This document shows, one piece after another, positions 44,439 through 52,794 of a DNA stretch of 64,000 nt (its first letter is position 1; the number at the start of each line of letters is the position of its first letter). A program made the position numbers and the translations under genes. The DNA lies in contig NZ_JAQMYP010000043.1 in the NCBI RefSeq assembly GCF_028369295.1, positions 1 to 64,000 on the forward strand. The letters are read 5' to 3'. The notes beneath the pieces are model-generated. The model ran no database searches and was not told the origin of the DNA. It saw nothing but the letters and a program-made list of their open reading frames with translations. This DNA is from Streptomyces sp. HD (GTDB lineage: Bacteria > Actinomycetota > Actinomycetes > Streptomycetales > Streptomycetaceae).

Positions 44439-44971
44439 CAGCCCTCCGCTCCCTTCGGTGCGGTCTCGTTCCGGCCGGTGTCGTTCCGGGCGAGTTCGGC
44501 GAGGTAGGCCGCCAGGTTGCGCAGCGTCTGCTCGCCGCCCTCGATCGCGTGGTACTTCTCCACCGCCTCGTCGCGCAGTTCCTTGGGGAACACCGTGCGC
44601 ATCACGATCCGGGTGTCCTGGCCGGCCGGCTCGATGGTCAGGACCGACTCGAAGGCGTTCGGGTCGTCGCGGGACTCGCCGTGCAGCAGCGCGATCCGCT
44701 GTGGCGGGACGATCTCGGTCCAGGTGATCCACTCCTGGTAGTCGGTCCCGTCCGGCCAGTGCATCACGAAGTCCCACTCCCCGCCGATGCGGAACTCGAA
44801 GGACCGCGTCGCGGTGGTGAACCCTGTCGGTCCCCACCACCGCGACAGGTGCCGGACTCGCCTGAACGCCTCGAACACAAGCTCCCGCGGGGCGCCGATC
44901 ACCCGGGAGATCACGATCTCGCGGTCCGCGGTCGTGTGGTCAGGCTCGCCGCCGCTACTGGTCGTCGTCAT
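44438..44971 (-). CDS. SRPBCC (AHSA1-type) protein
   Basis: 177 aa of the START/Bet v 1 fold. It begins REIVISRVIGAPRELVFEAF and continues with LSRWWGPTGFTTATRSFEFR, GGEWDFVMHWPDGTDYQEWI and a final helix with LRNLAAYLAELARN. Such AHSA1-like proteins bind hydrophobic ligands. ATG 44971 overlaps the ArsR gene end by 17 bases, so the genes are co-translated. Partners suggest a regulon controlled by the ArsR protein. Confidence 0.9.
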   Translation of the reverse strand: MTTTSSGGEPDHTTADREIVISRVIGAPRELVFEAFRRVRHLSRWWGPTGFTTATRSFEFRIGGEWDFVMHWPDGTDYQEWITWTEIVPPQRIALLHGESRDDPNAFESVLTIEPAGQDTRIVMRTVFPKELRDEAVEKYHAIEGGEQTLRNLAAYLAELARNDTGRNETAPKGAEG

Positions 44972-45248
44972 CCGGTGGTTCCTCCTGCCGTGCCTGCTTC
45001 AGATCTCGCACGTATTCGTCCAGGCGGTCGAAGGTCTCGTTCCAGAACCGTTCGAAGCCGCCCACCCACTCGTGGACCTGCTGCAGCCCGTGGGCGTTCA
45101 GGCCGTACAGCCGCTGCTTGCCCGCCCCGCGCACTCGAACCAGCCCGACCTCGCGGAGCACCCGCAGGTGCTTGGACGCCTGCGGCTGGGTCATCCCCAG
45201 GTCCCGCGCCAGTTCGGTCACCGGCCGCTCGCCGCCACGCAGCAGCAC
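44955..45248 (-). CDS. ArsR-family regulator, 5' end altered
   Basis: 97 aa from GTG 45248: winged helix PVTELARDLGMTQPQASKHL, RVLREVGLVRVRGAGKQRLY, then HEWVGGFERFWNETFDRLDE. No metal-binding Cys motif is visible, fitting the YdhC-like/SRPBCC-linked ArsR group. The same frame continues upstream through TANAIAEPQRREIL, which is clearly part of the domain's first helix, yet no ATG, GTG or TTG precedes it before the sequence joins an unrelated relic at about 45320. So the native start appears to be lost, and the GTG used here would leave a truncated first helix. Possibly inactive or expressed by fusion. Confidence 0.7.
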   Translation of the reverse strand: MLLRGGERPVTELARDLGMTQPQASKHLRVLREVGLVRVRGAGKQRLYGLNAHGLQQVHEWVGGFERFWNETFDRLDEYVRDLKQARQEEPPDDDDQ

Positions 45249-45289
45249 CAGGATCTCCCGCCGCTGCGGTTCGGCGATCGCGTTTGCGG

Positions 45290-45474
45290 TTCCAGGAGCC
45301 TTGCCGGCCGATCTCGACGGTGAGGTCCACTTCAGCGGCCAGCTCGGTGAGAACGGCCAGGTCCGCGCCGCCAGAGCCCTCGATGACGAAGGAGGTCAGC
45401 GACTTGGCGGGTCCGACGATCGCATACGGCGCAAAGACCGCCGGCTCCCCGGACGTCCAGCCGGCGCTCTGCAA
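45290..45474 (-). pseudogene. Zinc-type alcohol dehydrogenase C-terminal relic
   Basis: The minus strand reads YAIVGPAKSLTSFVIEGSGG then ADLAVLTELAAEVDLTVEIG with RQGSWNR. This fits the end of an NADP-dependent zinc-type oxidoreductase (F-V-x-E-x-S-G-A-D-L-x-x-L-x-E-L). It runs into the ArsR gene start without a clean end, so a deletion probably joined the two. Confidence 0.45.
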
Positions 45475-45475
45475 C

Positions 45476-45570
45476 CTACAACCAGTCCAAGGGCTACCGG
45501 CCGTACGCCGACGGCCGGGGCGAGTACGGCAAGAGGTTCAACAACCTCACCAAGTTCGTTGCCTCTCAAG
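45476..45570 (+). pseudogene. Short DHFR-fold (RibD-C-like) fragment
   Basis: A plus-strand stretch reads GYRPYADGRGEYGKRFNNLT then KFVAS. E-Y-(A/G)-x-x-(F/M)-N-x-L-x-K-(F/Y)-V-(A/V)-S is the middle of DHFR-family proteins (compare the gene at 43773). No start or end is present. Confidence 0.35.
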
Positions 45571-45734
45571 GAGCAGAGCGGCAAGGACATCTGACTGTGG
45601 GGGAGCCTCAATTCCGCGATACGAGATCAAGGAATAGGCGGAAGGACCGGACGTTCGAAGAATCGGACGCCCGCGATGCTGCTCGTTGTGAGCATCTGTC
45701 GGCGTCCGTTCCGTCCGCTACCGGAGACCCCCGG

Positions 45735-45848
45735 CCATCCGGTGCACCCACGAAGTTCCGCACGCCGCCGACGTACGATTCCGGCTGCTCCATCGCGGCG
45801 AAGTGCCCGCCCCGGTCGATCCCCGACCAGTGAGGGCTTCCCCTTCAC
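45735..45848 (-). pseudogene. Epoxide-hydrolase C-terminal fragment
   Basis: The minus strand reads PHWSGIDRGGHFAAMEQPES then YVGGVRNFVG. D-R-G-G-H-F-A-A-M-E-Q-P-E holds the catalytic His of epoxide-hydrolase-type alpha/beta hydrolases. Only this tail survives. Confidence 0.6.
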
Positions 45849-46041
45849 AGCGACCGGCGAGGATCAGCGGTCGAACGGCTTCCGCACCGGGTGGCCTCCA
45901 GGCTGGGGCAAGCCCCAACGGCATGAACGACGAAGCCGCCCGCCGGTCCCGTGGCGAGCGGCTCGTGCTGTCGGCGTTCAGAGATCGAGGTCGGCGGCGG
46001 CGCACTGTAGGCGTCCTGGGCCGCTGGACGACACCGGCACG

Positions 46042-46143
46042 TGCCGATGGCGGGATTCGAACCCGCGTTACCCGCTTGAGAGGCGAAGTAGCCGCAGCCT
46101 GCGCACCTGAACGAGGATCACCGTAGTCCAGGGGTTCGTCGGC
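46042..46143 (-). other. tRNA-like remnant (T-arm and acceptor 3' half)
   Basis: The minus strand has a perfect T-arm at 46066-46050: GCGGG-TTCGAAT-CCCGC, followed by an acceptor-like half CATCGGC and A. About 90 bases upstream GCCGACG could pair with it save one mismatch, but the span (102 nt) and the lack of a D-arm or a readable anticodon stem argue against an intact tRNA. It may be the 3' remnant left by integration of a mobile element (an att site), or a decayed tRNA. Confidence 0.4.
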
Positions 46144-46194
46144 AGGCACCCGATTTTCGGGGCGCACCGGGGGACAGGCCGGTGAGCCCTGTGG

Positions 46195-47811
46195 TCACCG
46201 CGCCGGTAGTAGCACCCCGGGATTGAGGACGCCGGCGGGGTCCAGAGCGGACTTGGCAGCGTTGAGTGCGGCGGCGAAGGGGCCGGGACGCTGGCGGTCG
46301 TACCAGGGCCGGTGATCGCGGCCGACCGCATGGTGATGGGTGATCGTGCCGCCGCTTGCCGCGATCGCCTCGGACACCGCTGCCTTGACGTGGTCCCACT
46401 GACTGACCATGCCGCCCCAGCGCCCGGGCGCGTACACGCTGAAGTACGGCGCCGGGCCGTCCGGGTAGACATGGGTGAACCGGCATGTGAGCACTCCCGT
46501 CCCGGCGACCTCGGCGATGGCCCGCCGGGCCGCCTCGGTGACTGCGTCATGCAGTGCGCCGAACGTGTCCCAGGTGCAGGCCGTCTCGAAGGTCTCGGCG
46601 ATCACCGAGTGGCGGGCCAACGCGTCCCGTTGGTAGGGCATGCGCAGGAACGACGAGCGCCATGTACCGGCGGCGGACTCACCATGCGCGTTGCCATCGG
46701 ACTCGCTTGGCGCGCTGCCGCCGGACCGTCCCGCGGTGTCGGCGGACGGCTCTCCTCCGTGGTCCCGGCACAGTTCCACGGCTCGCTCCAAGCAGGCACG
46801 CACGGGGTGGTCCGCCGATTCGAAGGCGAGAACGAGTACGCCGCCGCCGACGCTCACGCCTGCGTTGATCAGTGCCTCGGTCGCGTCGAGCAGGCGGCAG
46901 TTCGCCGGGTTCAGCCCGCTCTGCGCGACGGCCCGGGTCGCCGCCACGGCCGAGTCGTAATCGCTGAAGCGCACGGAGGCACCGGCACGCCAACGCGGGC
47001 GCTCCTGTAGGCGCATCCATGCCTCGGTGATGATCCCCAGTGTTCCCTCGCTGCCCAGGAACAGCCGGTCCGGCGACGGTCCCGCGCCCGAGCCCGGCAG
47101 CCGCCGCGACTCGCTGATCCCGACGGGCGTCACCACGCGCATCGACTCGACGAGGTCGTCGATGTGCGTGTACAGCGTCGCGTAATGCCCGCCCGCACGG
47201 GTGGCGAGCCAGCCGCCCAGCGTGGAGAACTCGAAGGACTGCGGGAAGTGACGCAGGGTCAGGCCGTGTGGCCTCAGCTGGTCCTCCAGTCGCGGGCCGA
47301 ACACGCCCGCCTGGATCCTCGCGGCCCGGCTCGTGGTGTCGATCTCCAGGACCCTGTTCAGACGTTCGAGATCGATGGTGACGGCGGCGGGGTGATCGTC
47401 GCACCGCGGCTCGACTCCGCCGACCACCGAACTGCCACCCCCGAACGGAACCACCGCGAGGCCCTCACGTGTGCACCAGTCGAGCAAGTCGGTGACGTCG
47501 CGTTCATCGCGGGGCCGGGCGACGAGATCCGGTACATGGCCCAGATCACCGTGCAGATTGCGCACCACGTCCCGGAACGACTTGCCGTGCGCGTGCGCCG
47601 CCCGGTCGGCCGGGTCGGCGGAGCACAGGCCGGCGAGCGAGGCCGGTGGGGTCACGCGCGGCCCGGGCAGACCGAGCGAGGCGATGCTCGGCGGCTCGTG
47701 ATCTGTCAGCTCGCCCGGCATCAGGGCCTGCACCCGCCTCAGCAGCGTATTGAGTTCCGCACCACCCACGGCGTCCTCGACGTTGCCCCAGCCCCACCAC
47801 GATCGCGTCAT
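46195..47811 (-). CDS. FAD-linked oxidase, AGPS-like
   Basis: A 538-aa flavoprotein of the VAO/PCMH fold, closest in layout to alkyldihydroxyacetonephosphate synthase. The FAD domain shows VPDLVARPRDERDVTDLLDW, VVPFGGGSSVVGG, the HGLTLRHFPQSFEFSTLGGW segment with the glycine motif, and DRLFLGSEGTLGIITEAWMR. The C-terminal domain has the family His cluster GGTITHHHAVGRDH and the ending LDPAGVLNPGVLL. Its substrate in Streptomyces is unclear; the enzyme family makes ether lipids or oxidises hydroxy acids. A TetR gene is divergent, 88 bp from its start, and probably controls it. Confidence 0.9.
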   Translation of the reverse strand: MTRSWWGWGNVEDAVGGAELNTLLRRVQALMPGELTDHEPPSIASLGLPGPRVTPPASLAGLCSADPADRAAHAHGKSFRDVVRNLHGDLGHVPDLVARPRDERDVTDLLDWCTREGLAVVPFGGGSSVVGGVEPRCDDHPAAVTIDLERLNRVLEIDTTSRAARIQAGVFGPRLEDQLRPHGLTLRHFPQSFEFSTLGGWLATRAGGHYATLYTHIDDLVESMRVVTPVGISESRRLPGSGAGPSPDRLFLGSEGTLGIITEAWMRLQERPRWRAGASVRFSDYDSAVAATRAVAQSGLNPANCRLLDATEALINAGVSVGGGVLVLAFESADHPVRACLERAVELCRDHGGEPSADTAGRSGGSAPSESDGNAHGESAAGTWRSSFLRMPYQRDALARHSVIAETFETACTWDTFGALHDAVTEAARRAIAEVAGTGVLTCRFTHVYPDGPAPYFSVYAPGRWGGMVSQWDHVKAAVSEAIAASGGTITHHHAVGRDHRPWYDRQRPGPFAAALNAAKSALDPAGVLNPGVLLPAR

Positions 47812-47853
47812 GTCTCCCCGCTCTCCCTGCCTTCGAACTGCCTGGAATTGACC

Positions 47854-47874
47854 CTGAGGTAAATTACCGTTCAG
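47854..47874. promoter_or_regulatory. Likely TetR operator
   Basis: CTGAGGTAAATTACCGTTCAG contains GGTAA-A-TTACC (perfect) flanked by CTGA and TCAG, offset by two bases on one side. It lies between the divergent oxidase (start 47811) and TetR gene (start 47900). Binding is inferred. Confidence 0.55.
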
Positions 47875-47899
47875 TCATATCGTTGGCTAGGATGAGCTC

Positions 47900-48496
47900 A
47901 TGGGCAAGGCCGGAACCAAGGGTGTCTCCCGCGTCGATCGGGAGCGGCAGATCATCGACGTGGCCGTGGAGGAGTTCGGCAGGCACGGCTACGCAAGCGT
48001 GTCCGTCGCCACCGTGGCCCGACGTGCGGGGATCTCCAAGCCGCTGATCTACAGCTACTTCGACTCCAAGGACGGCCTGTACCTCGCCTGCGTCCACCAC
48101 GTCGGCGCACTCCTGGTGGATTCGGTGGCCGCCGCCCGGTCCCGCAGCGGATCGACCGGTCACGCCATCGACACCCTCACGGCGATCTTCACCGCCGTCG
48201 AGCACTGCCGGTACGCCTGGTCGGTCCTCTACGACCCCGCCGTGCCGTCGGCCGGGGAGATGCACAACGCCGTCAGCCTCTACCGCGAGCGCCTCGCCGC
48301 CATGGGCGCCGCCGGCGCCGCGCAGCTGCTGGCCCGCGCCGGCCACGAGGACCCACTCGACCACGACCTGCTCAACCACGTCTGGCAGCACACCGTCACA
48401 GCCGTCATGCGCTGGTGGCTCGGGCACCCGGACCAGAACACCTCCGAGATGGTGGCCCGTTGCGCCCGCCTCCTCGTGGCGCTCGGCATCGGCTGA
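47900..48496 (+). CDS. TetR-family repressor
   Basis: 198 aa. The N-terminal helix-turn-helix is clear: RERQIIDVAVEEFGRHGYAS, VSVATVARRAGISKPLIYSY then FDSKDGLYLAC. The C-terminal ligand domain is helical with RYAWSVLYDPAVPSAGEMHN and NHVWQHTVTAVMRWWLGHPD. It is divergent from the FAD oxidase, with a palindrome between. Most likely it represses the oxidase and itself until a ligand, perhaps a fatty or aromatic compound, binds. Confidence 0.92.
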   Translation: MGKAGTKGVSRVDRERQIIDVAVEEFGRHGYASVSVATVARRAGISKPLIYSYFDSKDGLYLACVHHVGALLVDSVAAARSRSGSTGHAIDTLTAIFTAVEHCRYAWSVLYDPAVPSAGEMHNAVSLYRERLAAMGAAGAAQLLARAGHEDPLDHDLLNHVWQHTVTAVMRWWLGHPDQNTSEMVARCARLLVALGIG

Positions 48497-48559
48497 CCCA
48501 GGTGCATCTCTCCGTACGCGTCCACGCGGACGACGACGGCCGCATCCCCGCCCCACCGA

Positions 48560-48866
48560 CCGGGTCCAGTCCGTCCTGATACGCATCGGCCAGGGAGCTT
48601 TGGCCGACGTCAGCGGACATACCGCCGTCGACGCCGCCGCCCTCGCTCTCCCCGTCCTCGACGACACGGTCGTCCTCGACGTCACGGTCGACGGCCACGG
48701 TTTCGCCCTGGCCGCACCGCCCGATTCCTCAGGCGCGGAACGTGGCCACGGACCGTCGCGATGCGGACCCCGGCTACGTGCCCTCGGTGGCGCCCTGACC
48801 GTAGAGTCCGCGCCCGGCGAGGGCACCCTCCTGTCCGCCGCCGTCCCCCTGGAGGCGCTCCCATGA
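48560..48866 (+). pseudogene. Sensor histidine kinase C-terminal relic
   Basis: Reading LIRIGQGALADVSGHTAVDA, then DDTVVLDVTVDGHGF and LRALGGALTVESAPGEGTLL, this is the ATPase domain of a NarL-type kinase with the N box weakened (expected A-L-x-N-x-x-x-H). The front half of the gene is missing and the G-box region (GxGL) has been lost. The end overlaps the next relic by ATGA, preserving the ancestral operon junction. Confidence 0.7.
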
Positions 48867-49053
48867 CCACTACCCGCGCGAGGAGGCGTTCGCGCCGACC
48901 GCCAAACCCGCCCCGGCCGTGGTGCTGATGGACCTGCAACTCGGCCAGGGCATCGACGCCGTGGAAACCCCCCGCCGCGCCTCCTCCGCTCCTGGTCCCT
49001 TCACTCACGTCTTGGACCGGACCACCTACGACTGGCTGTATAGCTCTCAATGA
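48863..49053 (+). pseudogene. Response-regulator fragment
   Basis: From ATG 48863 the frame soon shifts to read PAPAVVLMDLQLGQGIDAVE then a decayed VLDRTTYDW before a stop. V-L-M-D-L-Q/R-x-P-x-x-D-G is the phospho-acceptor region. No DNA-binding domain remains. Confidence 0.65.
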
Positions 49054-49067
49054 GTGTCGTTTGTCGA

Positions 49068-49128
49068 TGAGTTCGGATGTCATCCAGAGGGCTTGCTGAC
49101 ATCCGAATGTCGGTGAGTTTCGATGTCA
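49068..49128. repeat. Inverted and direct repeat cluster
   Basis: TTCGGATGTCA (49072-49082) and TGACATCCGAA (49097-49107) form a perfect 11-bp inverted repeat with a 14-base spacer. TGAGTT(C/T)(G/C)GATGTCA occurs at 49068 and again, with one or two changes, at 49114-49128. Multiple repeats of this sort are seen at ends of IS21-type elements; an IS21-type relic lies 1.3 kb away. Confidence 0.6.
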
Positions 49129-49165
49129 CTCGGGTGCGAGGGCAGAGCGTCAATAGGGTGTTGCC

Positions 49166-49666
49166 ATGCCGTATCTGCCGATGCCGCTCCGACTCGAAAC
49201 CGCTCGACTGACGTTGCGGCCGTGGACCGAGTCCGATGTCGATGCCCATCGCACGCTCGTCTCCGAACGGGGCGATGGCACGCCCTCGATCGAGCACAAC
49301 CAGCGGATGATCGAGGATCAGCGCACTGCGTCGGCACTGACAGGAATTGCTCTGCTGGCCGTCATCCGCCGCGATGTGGGCGACTTCATCGGGTATTGCG
49401 GGCTCACCGTCGGTCAGGCTTCTGTCGACGAGCCGGAGATCGCGTACGAGTTGTTCCGGCGCGTGCACGGACAGGGCTATGCAACTGAGGCGGCCTCCGC
49501 CGTGCTCGACGCCGCGATCACGACTGGGCGGAAGCGGCTCTGGTCGACAGTGCGTCCCTGGAACGCGCCATCGTTTCGCGTCCTCGAAAAGCTCAGGTTC
49601 GAGCGCGATCATGTCTCAACAGATGACCGTGGCGAACTGGTGTGGCTTACTCGCTCTCTGCCGTAA
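49166..49666 (+). CDS. GNAT acetyltransferase (RimJ/RimL type)
   Basis: A 166-aa N-acetyltransferase of the ribosomal-protein acetylase branch. It starts LRLETARLTLRPWTESDVDA and contains IGYCGLTVGQASVDEPEIAY, ELFRRVHGQGYATEAASAVL (acetyl-CoA-binding R-x-x-G-x-G/A) and RPWNAPSFRVLEKLRFERDH. These marks are complete. Substrates range from proteins to small amines and cannot be predicted. ATG 49166. It is the first intact gene after the decayed two-component relics. Confidence 0.9.
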   Translation: MPYLPMPLRLETARLTLRPWTESDVDAHRTLVSERGDGTPSIEHNQRMIEDQRTASALTGIALLAVIRRDVGDFIGYCGLTVGQASVDEPEIAYELFRRVHGQGYATEAASAVLDAAITTGRKRLWSTVRPWNAPSFRVLEKLRFERDHVSTDDRGELVWLTRSLP

Positions 49667-49780
49667 GAAGCTTTGCCTAAGCTGCACATAACAAGGCGAG
49701 TGGTGTTTCGGCGCAGGTCGGGGCCTCGATGCTCATGCGACCGGGGCGAATGGGCCTCCGGAGCGGTGTGCCGGTCTCGG

Positions 49781-50228
49781 TCACCGGACATGCCTCGACG
49801 CGTAGTCGACGAAGGCCTCGATGGCCTCCTTGGCCGTCCTGTTCAGTCGGTTCCGTGCTCCCGTGCCCTCGGCCGTCGATATGTCGCGCGTATAGTTCAG
49901 AGCCGCCTGGTGCCCGGGCCACCAGGGTGTCGTCCTCGGTGACCAGCTTGACGCGGTAGAACGCCTGGCATGCGACTTTCCGCAGACGGTGGCCCTCGTG
50001 GTAAGCCCTCTGGTACGCCTCCCCATCAGGATCCTCCTGCTTGCGGAAGAAGCGCTCGGCCTGGCCATGCCGGAAGTCCTCCACCGCAGTCGCGAAGGAG
50101 GTATACGCGGCGATCCGCTCGTCGCGCAACCTCTGTTGCTTCGCCGCGAGTCGCTGAAATGGATAGGTCACAACGGCACCCAACAGCGTGCCTGCCACTG
50201 CCACAACGCTCGTCCATATCGGCTCCAT
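49781..50228 (-). pseudogene. Small membrane-anchored protein, frameshifted
   Basis: From ATG 50228: MEPIWTSVVAVAGTLLGAVV (one membrane helix), then QRLAAKQQRLRDERIAAYTS, DPDGEAYQRAYHEGHRLRKV and VKLVTEDDTLVARA. Near 49915 the frame must change to reach ALNYTRDISTAEGTGARNRL and AKEAIEAFVDYASRHVR. This is a conserved Streptomyces hypothetical protein; one indel breaks it. It could be a sequencing error, since both halves look unspoiled. Confidence 0.6.
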
Positions 50229-50444
50229 GACCACATCCGAGCACAGGCGCCCCGGCGCGTCGGGGATCTGGGCCTCTTCTTCAACAAACGCTCGCATGCG
50301 GCGGGCCCGCGTGGGGGGCGGTCCGCCCGAAGCAGGGGCTGGGCGGACGTTGTTGTCGGTCATATGGTGATGGCACGGACACCTCCGACGGCCCCCGCCT
50401 CGCTTCCCGGGCGGATCTCCCCACGACGCGTCGCAACGTAGCCG

Positions 50445-50765
50445 CGGAACCAGCTGATACGAGATCTCCGTCGCCGCGTACTCGTCCAGCAACCGCTCGA
50501 AGACCCGCTTCGCGGTGTGCCGCTGCTTCGGCTGAGCGTCCAGATCCTTGCGCAGCATCCCGTCGATCACCGGCATGTAGGGATCCAGCCTGGTCGGGCG
50601 AGGGGGCAGCTTCCTGCGCGGCTCGGGCCAGACCAGATCCAGTGCCTTGCGGACCGTCTGCCAGGTCGCCCTGTACTTGCGCTCCAGCGCACGCATCGAC
50701 ATACCGGCACGGTGGTCACGGCGGATCGCCGCATACAGATCGGCCTTGGATTTCGACAGACGCAT
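50445..50765 (-). pseudogene. IS21-family transposase (IstA) N-terminal fragment
   Basis: From ATG 50765 the frame reads SKADLYAAIRRDHRAGMSMR, ALERKYRATWQTVRKALD, then PTRLDPYMPVIDGMLRKDLD and TAKRVFERLLDEY. This is the helix-turn-helix and linker of IstA-type transposases. About 110 residues remain of some 400-500; the DDE core is gone. Confidence 0.7.
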
Positions 50766-50981
50766 TGGCGCCCCCAGCGGGAGAAGTACAACCACCGTCC
50801 CACCACAAGGACCCAAGTGCCTCTAAAATTCGGCGACTTCGCCTTCGCCGAGAGGGTGGTGCCATCCGCACTCAACGACAAACGACATCGCGACTCACCG
50901 ACAGAGTCACCCAGCCCCCTGGTCGGCACTGGGCTGGACACCGCAAGCCAGACACCCGGCCCGGGGACGGAGGAGGCACAG

Positions 50982-51554
50982 GTGCAGGGTTTCGAGACGG
51001 GGCAGACGGTCGTACGGCGCGATGTGTACCGCAGTGGCCGCGTGTGGGGCGAACAGGCCCTTCGGGTCGTCATCGACACGAGCGAGGCTCTGGTGACGGC
51101 CTGCGCGCCCGGCGCCGAAGCCCGCTGGCCGGTCCTGTATGCCAGGGCCCGCGCCGACGGTGACCGGGCGGTGCGCACCGAGGCGTTCGACGCGATGGCC
51201 GCGGGGGAGTGGGAGCTGGCGCCGACGGTGTGGCACGAGACCGAGCTGTTGCTGTGGAAGCCGCCGGCCGCGCGGTTCAGCATCAACGCCTTCTACGCGG
51301 AGGCCGGGATGCGCAACTGGTAAGTGAACTTCGAACACCCACCCGCCGTTCGACGGACGGGTTCGCTCCTTCGACCTCACCGTGGACCTGGTGCGACGGC
51401 TCGGCGTCATCAGCGACACAGAGCACCAGGCCGTCGACGACGCCCGCGCCCGGGTCCTCGCGATGGTCGAAGAACGCTCCGGTCCGTTCGCGGACGCCGA
51501 CGCGTGGACGTCCTGGCGGTGGAAGCCGGCCTGGCCCGCGTCACGCCTGCCGTA
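50982..51554 (+). pseudogene. DUF402 protein with ochre and frameshift
   Basis: From GTG 50982 (GGAGGAGG upstream): TVVRRDVYRSGRVWGEQALR, PTVWHETELLLWKPPAARFS and INAFYAEAGMRNW-stop. The normal continuation is N-W-Y-V-N-F-E-H-P; here the Tyr codon TAC is TAA at 51321-51323. After another shift near 51350, FDLTVDLVRRLGVISDTEHQ and AMVEERSGPFADADAWTSWR follow in frame. The middle W-K-D-E region is deleted. DUF402 proteins are phosphatase or hydrolase-like. Inactive. Confidence 0.75.
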
Positions 51555-51717
51555 GCGCGCCTGCCGAGTGCGTCGGCCTCTCCTTCTGAAGCACACGGGG
51601 GTCGCGCTTCCTGAGCTAGACCCACCGGCCGTGTAGCCGGTAGCTGCGGTTGGACAGTTCGGCGTCAGTGCCTGTGTCTGATCCCGCCATGCCAAGGCTG
51701 TACAAGCATCAGCACTC

Positions 51718-51752
51718 GGCATGAGGACGTAGGCCGTCACGGAACTGATGCC
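51718..51752. repeat. 35-bp repeat, copy 2
   Basis: Second copy of the repeat at 7856-7890. Upstream of the next gene (start 51874). The rest of 51555-51873 has no coding frame. Confidence 0.4.
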
Positions 51753-51873
51753 GTTGGTGATCTTCGCCTGTGCACTGCAGCGGTGCATGGCCGGTTTCAT
51801 CTCTGCCCTGTTCCCACTCCGCACGGTGGTCATTCAGCCTTGCGGTATTGCGGGCCCAGCCAGAGCGAGGAGC

Positions 51874-52794
51874 ATGAGTGCGATGACCAACGCGCGGAAC
51901 AGCGGAACAACATCCGAGGTCAGCGCCTCGCAGGCGAGGGCTGTTCCCATCACCACAGGCATGACACAGTTCGATGACATCTATGATCAGCCGGACCCTC
52001 GGGCCTATTTCCGCGTGTTGGGCCCGCTGGAGTACCAAACACCCCACCATGCGCAGGGCATCTTCCGTCGCGTGCTCGCGGCTTGCGATCTGGAAGCCCA
52101 CCCGGCAGAACCGGCAACGATGCTGGACATCTGCTGTTCATACGGCATCAACGCCGCCCTTCTCAATCATCGAGTGACGTTGGATGACCTGTATGCCCAC
52201 TACACATCGCCGCAGGCCACTGCGCTCACCACCGCCGAGCTGATCGAGTGGGACCGCGCCTATTACGCGGCTCGACGGCGCCCTGACCCGGTCCGGGTGA
52301 TCGGACTCGACGCGGCCGCGAACGCCATCTCCTACGCCTGCGCAGTCGGCCTGTTGGAGGAAGGGTTCGCCGAGAACCTCGAAACCGCGACTGCCTCTGC
52401 GGCTCTGCGCCGCGCCGCGAAACGCGCCCGGCTGATCACGATCACCGGCGGGACGAGCTTCCTGTCCCCTCGTACTTTCCAACGGCTCCTGACCTGTGCC
52501 CACGATCCGGTGTGGGTTGCCGCCTTCGTGCTGCGTACCGGCTCCTACCAGTCCATTGCCGCATGCCTGGCCTCACACGGACTGGTCACGGAAAGGGACG
52601 CCACGCGAACATTCCCACAACGCCGCTTCGCCGGCGCGGACGAGCAGCAATACGCCATAGATGCCGTGACTGCGGCCGGCGAAGAGCCCCACGGGAAGGA
52701 GACACACGGCTGCTTCCACACGACGCTGTACCTTTCACGCCCTCGCGAAGATGCCGAGGCATTTCTCCTGGCCGACCTGATGCGAAGCTGCTGA
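51874..52794 (+). CDS. Possible class I methyltransferase
   Basis: 306 aa. Residues 75-100 read AEPATMLDICCSYGINAALL, a possible SAM-binding start (LDxxxxxG). Later blocks are VRVIGLDAAANAISYACAVG, KRARLITITGGTSFLSPRTF and THGCFHTTLYLSRPREDAEA. The Rossmann-like strand order (LDICC, VIGLDAAANA) fits the fold of class I methyltransferases, but motif I lacks the usual second and third Gly. ATG 51874 has GAGGAG upstream. Isolated gene; the substrate is unknown. Codon use is less biased than its neighbours. Confidence 0.5.
   Translation: MSAMTNARNSGTTSEVSASQARAVPITTGMTQFDDIYDQPDPRAYFRVLGPLEYQTPHHAQGIFRRVLAACDLEAHPAEPATMLDICCSYGINAALLNHRVTLDDLYAHYTSPQATALTTAELIEWDRAYYAARRRPDPVRVIGLDAAANAISYACAVGLLEEGFAENLETATASAALRRAAKRARLITITGGTSFLSPRTFQRLLTCAHDPVWVAAFVLRTGSYQSIAACLASHGLVTERDATRTFPQRRFAGADEQQYAIDAVTAAGEEPHGKETHGCFHTTLYLSRPREDAEAFLLADLMRSC

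Noticed and set aside
46042..46143. Intact tRNA gene
   Set aside because: T-arm is good, but no D-arm or anticodon stem folds, and the span is too long.
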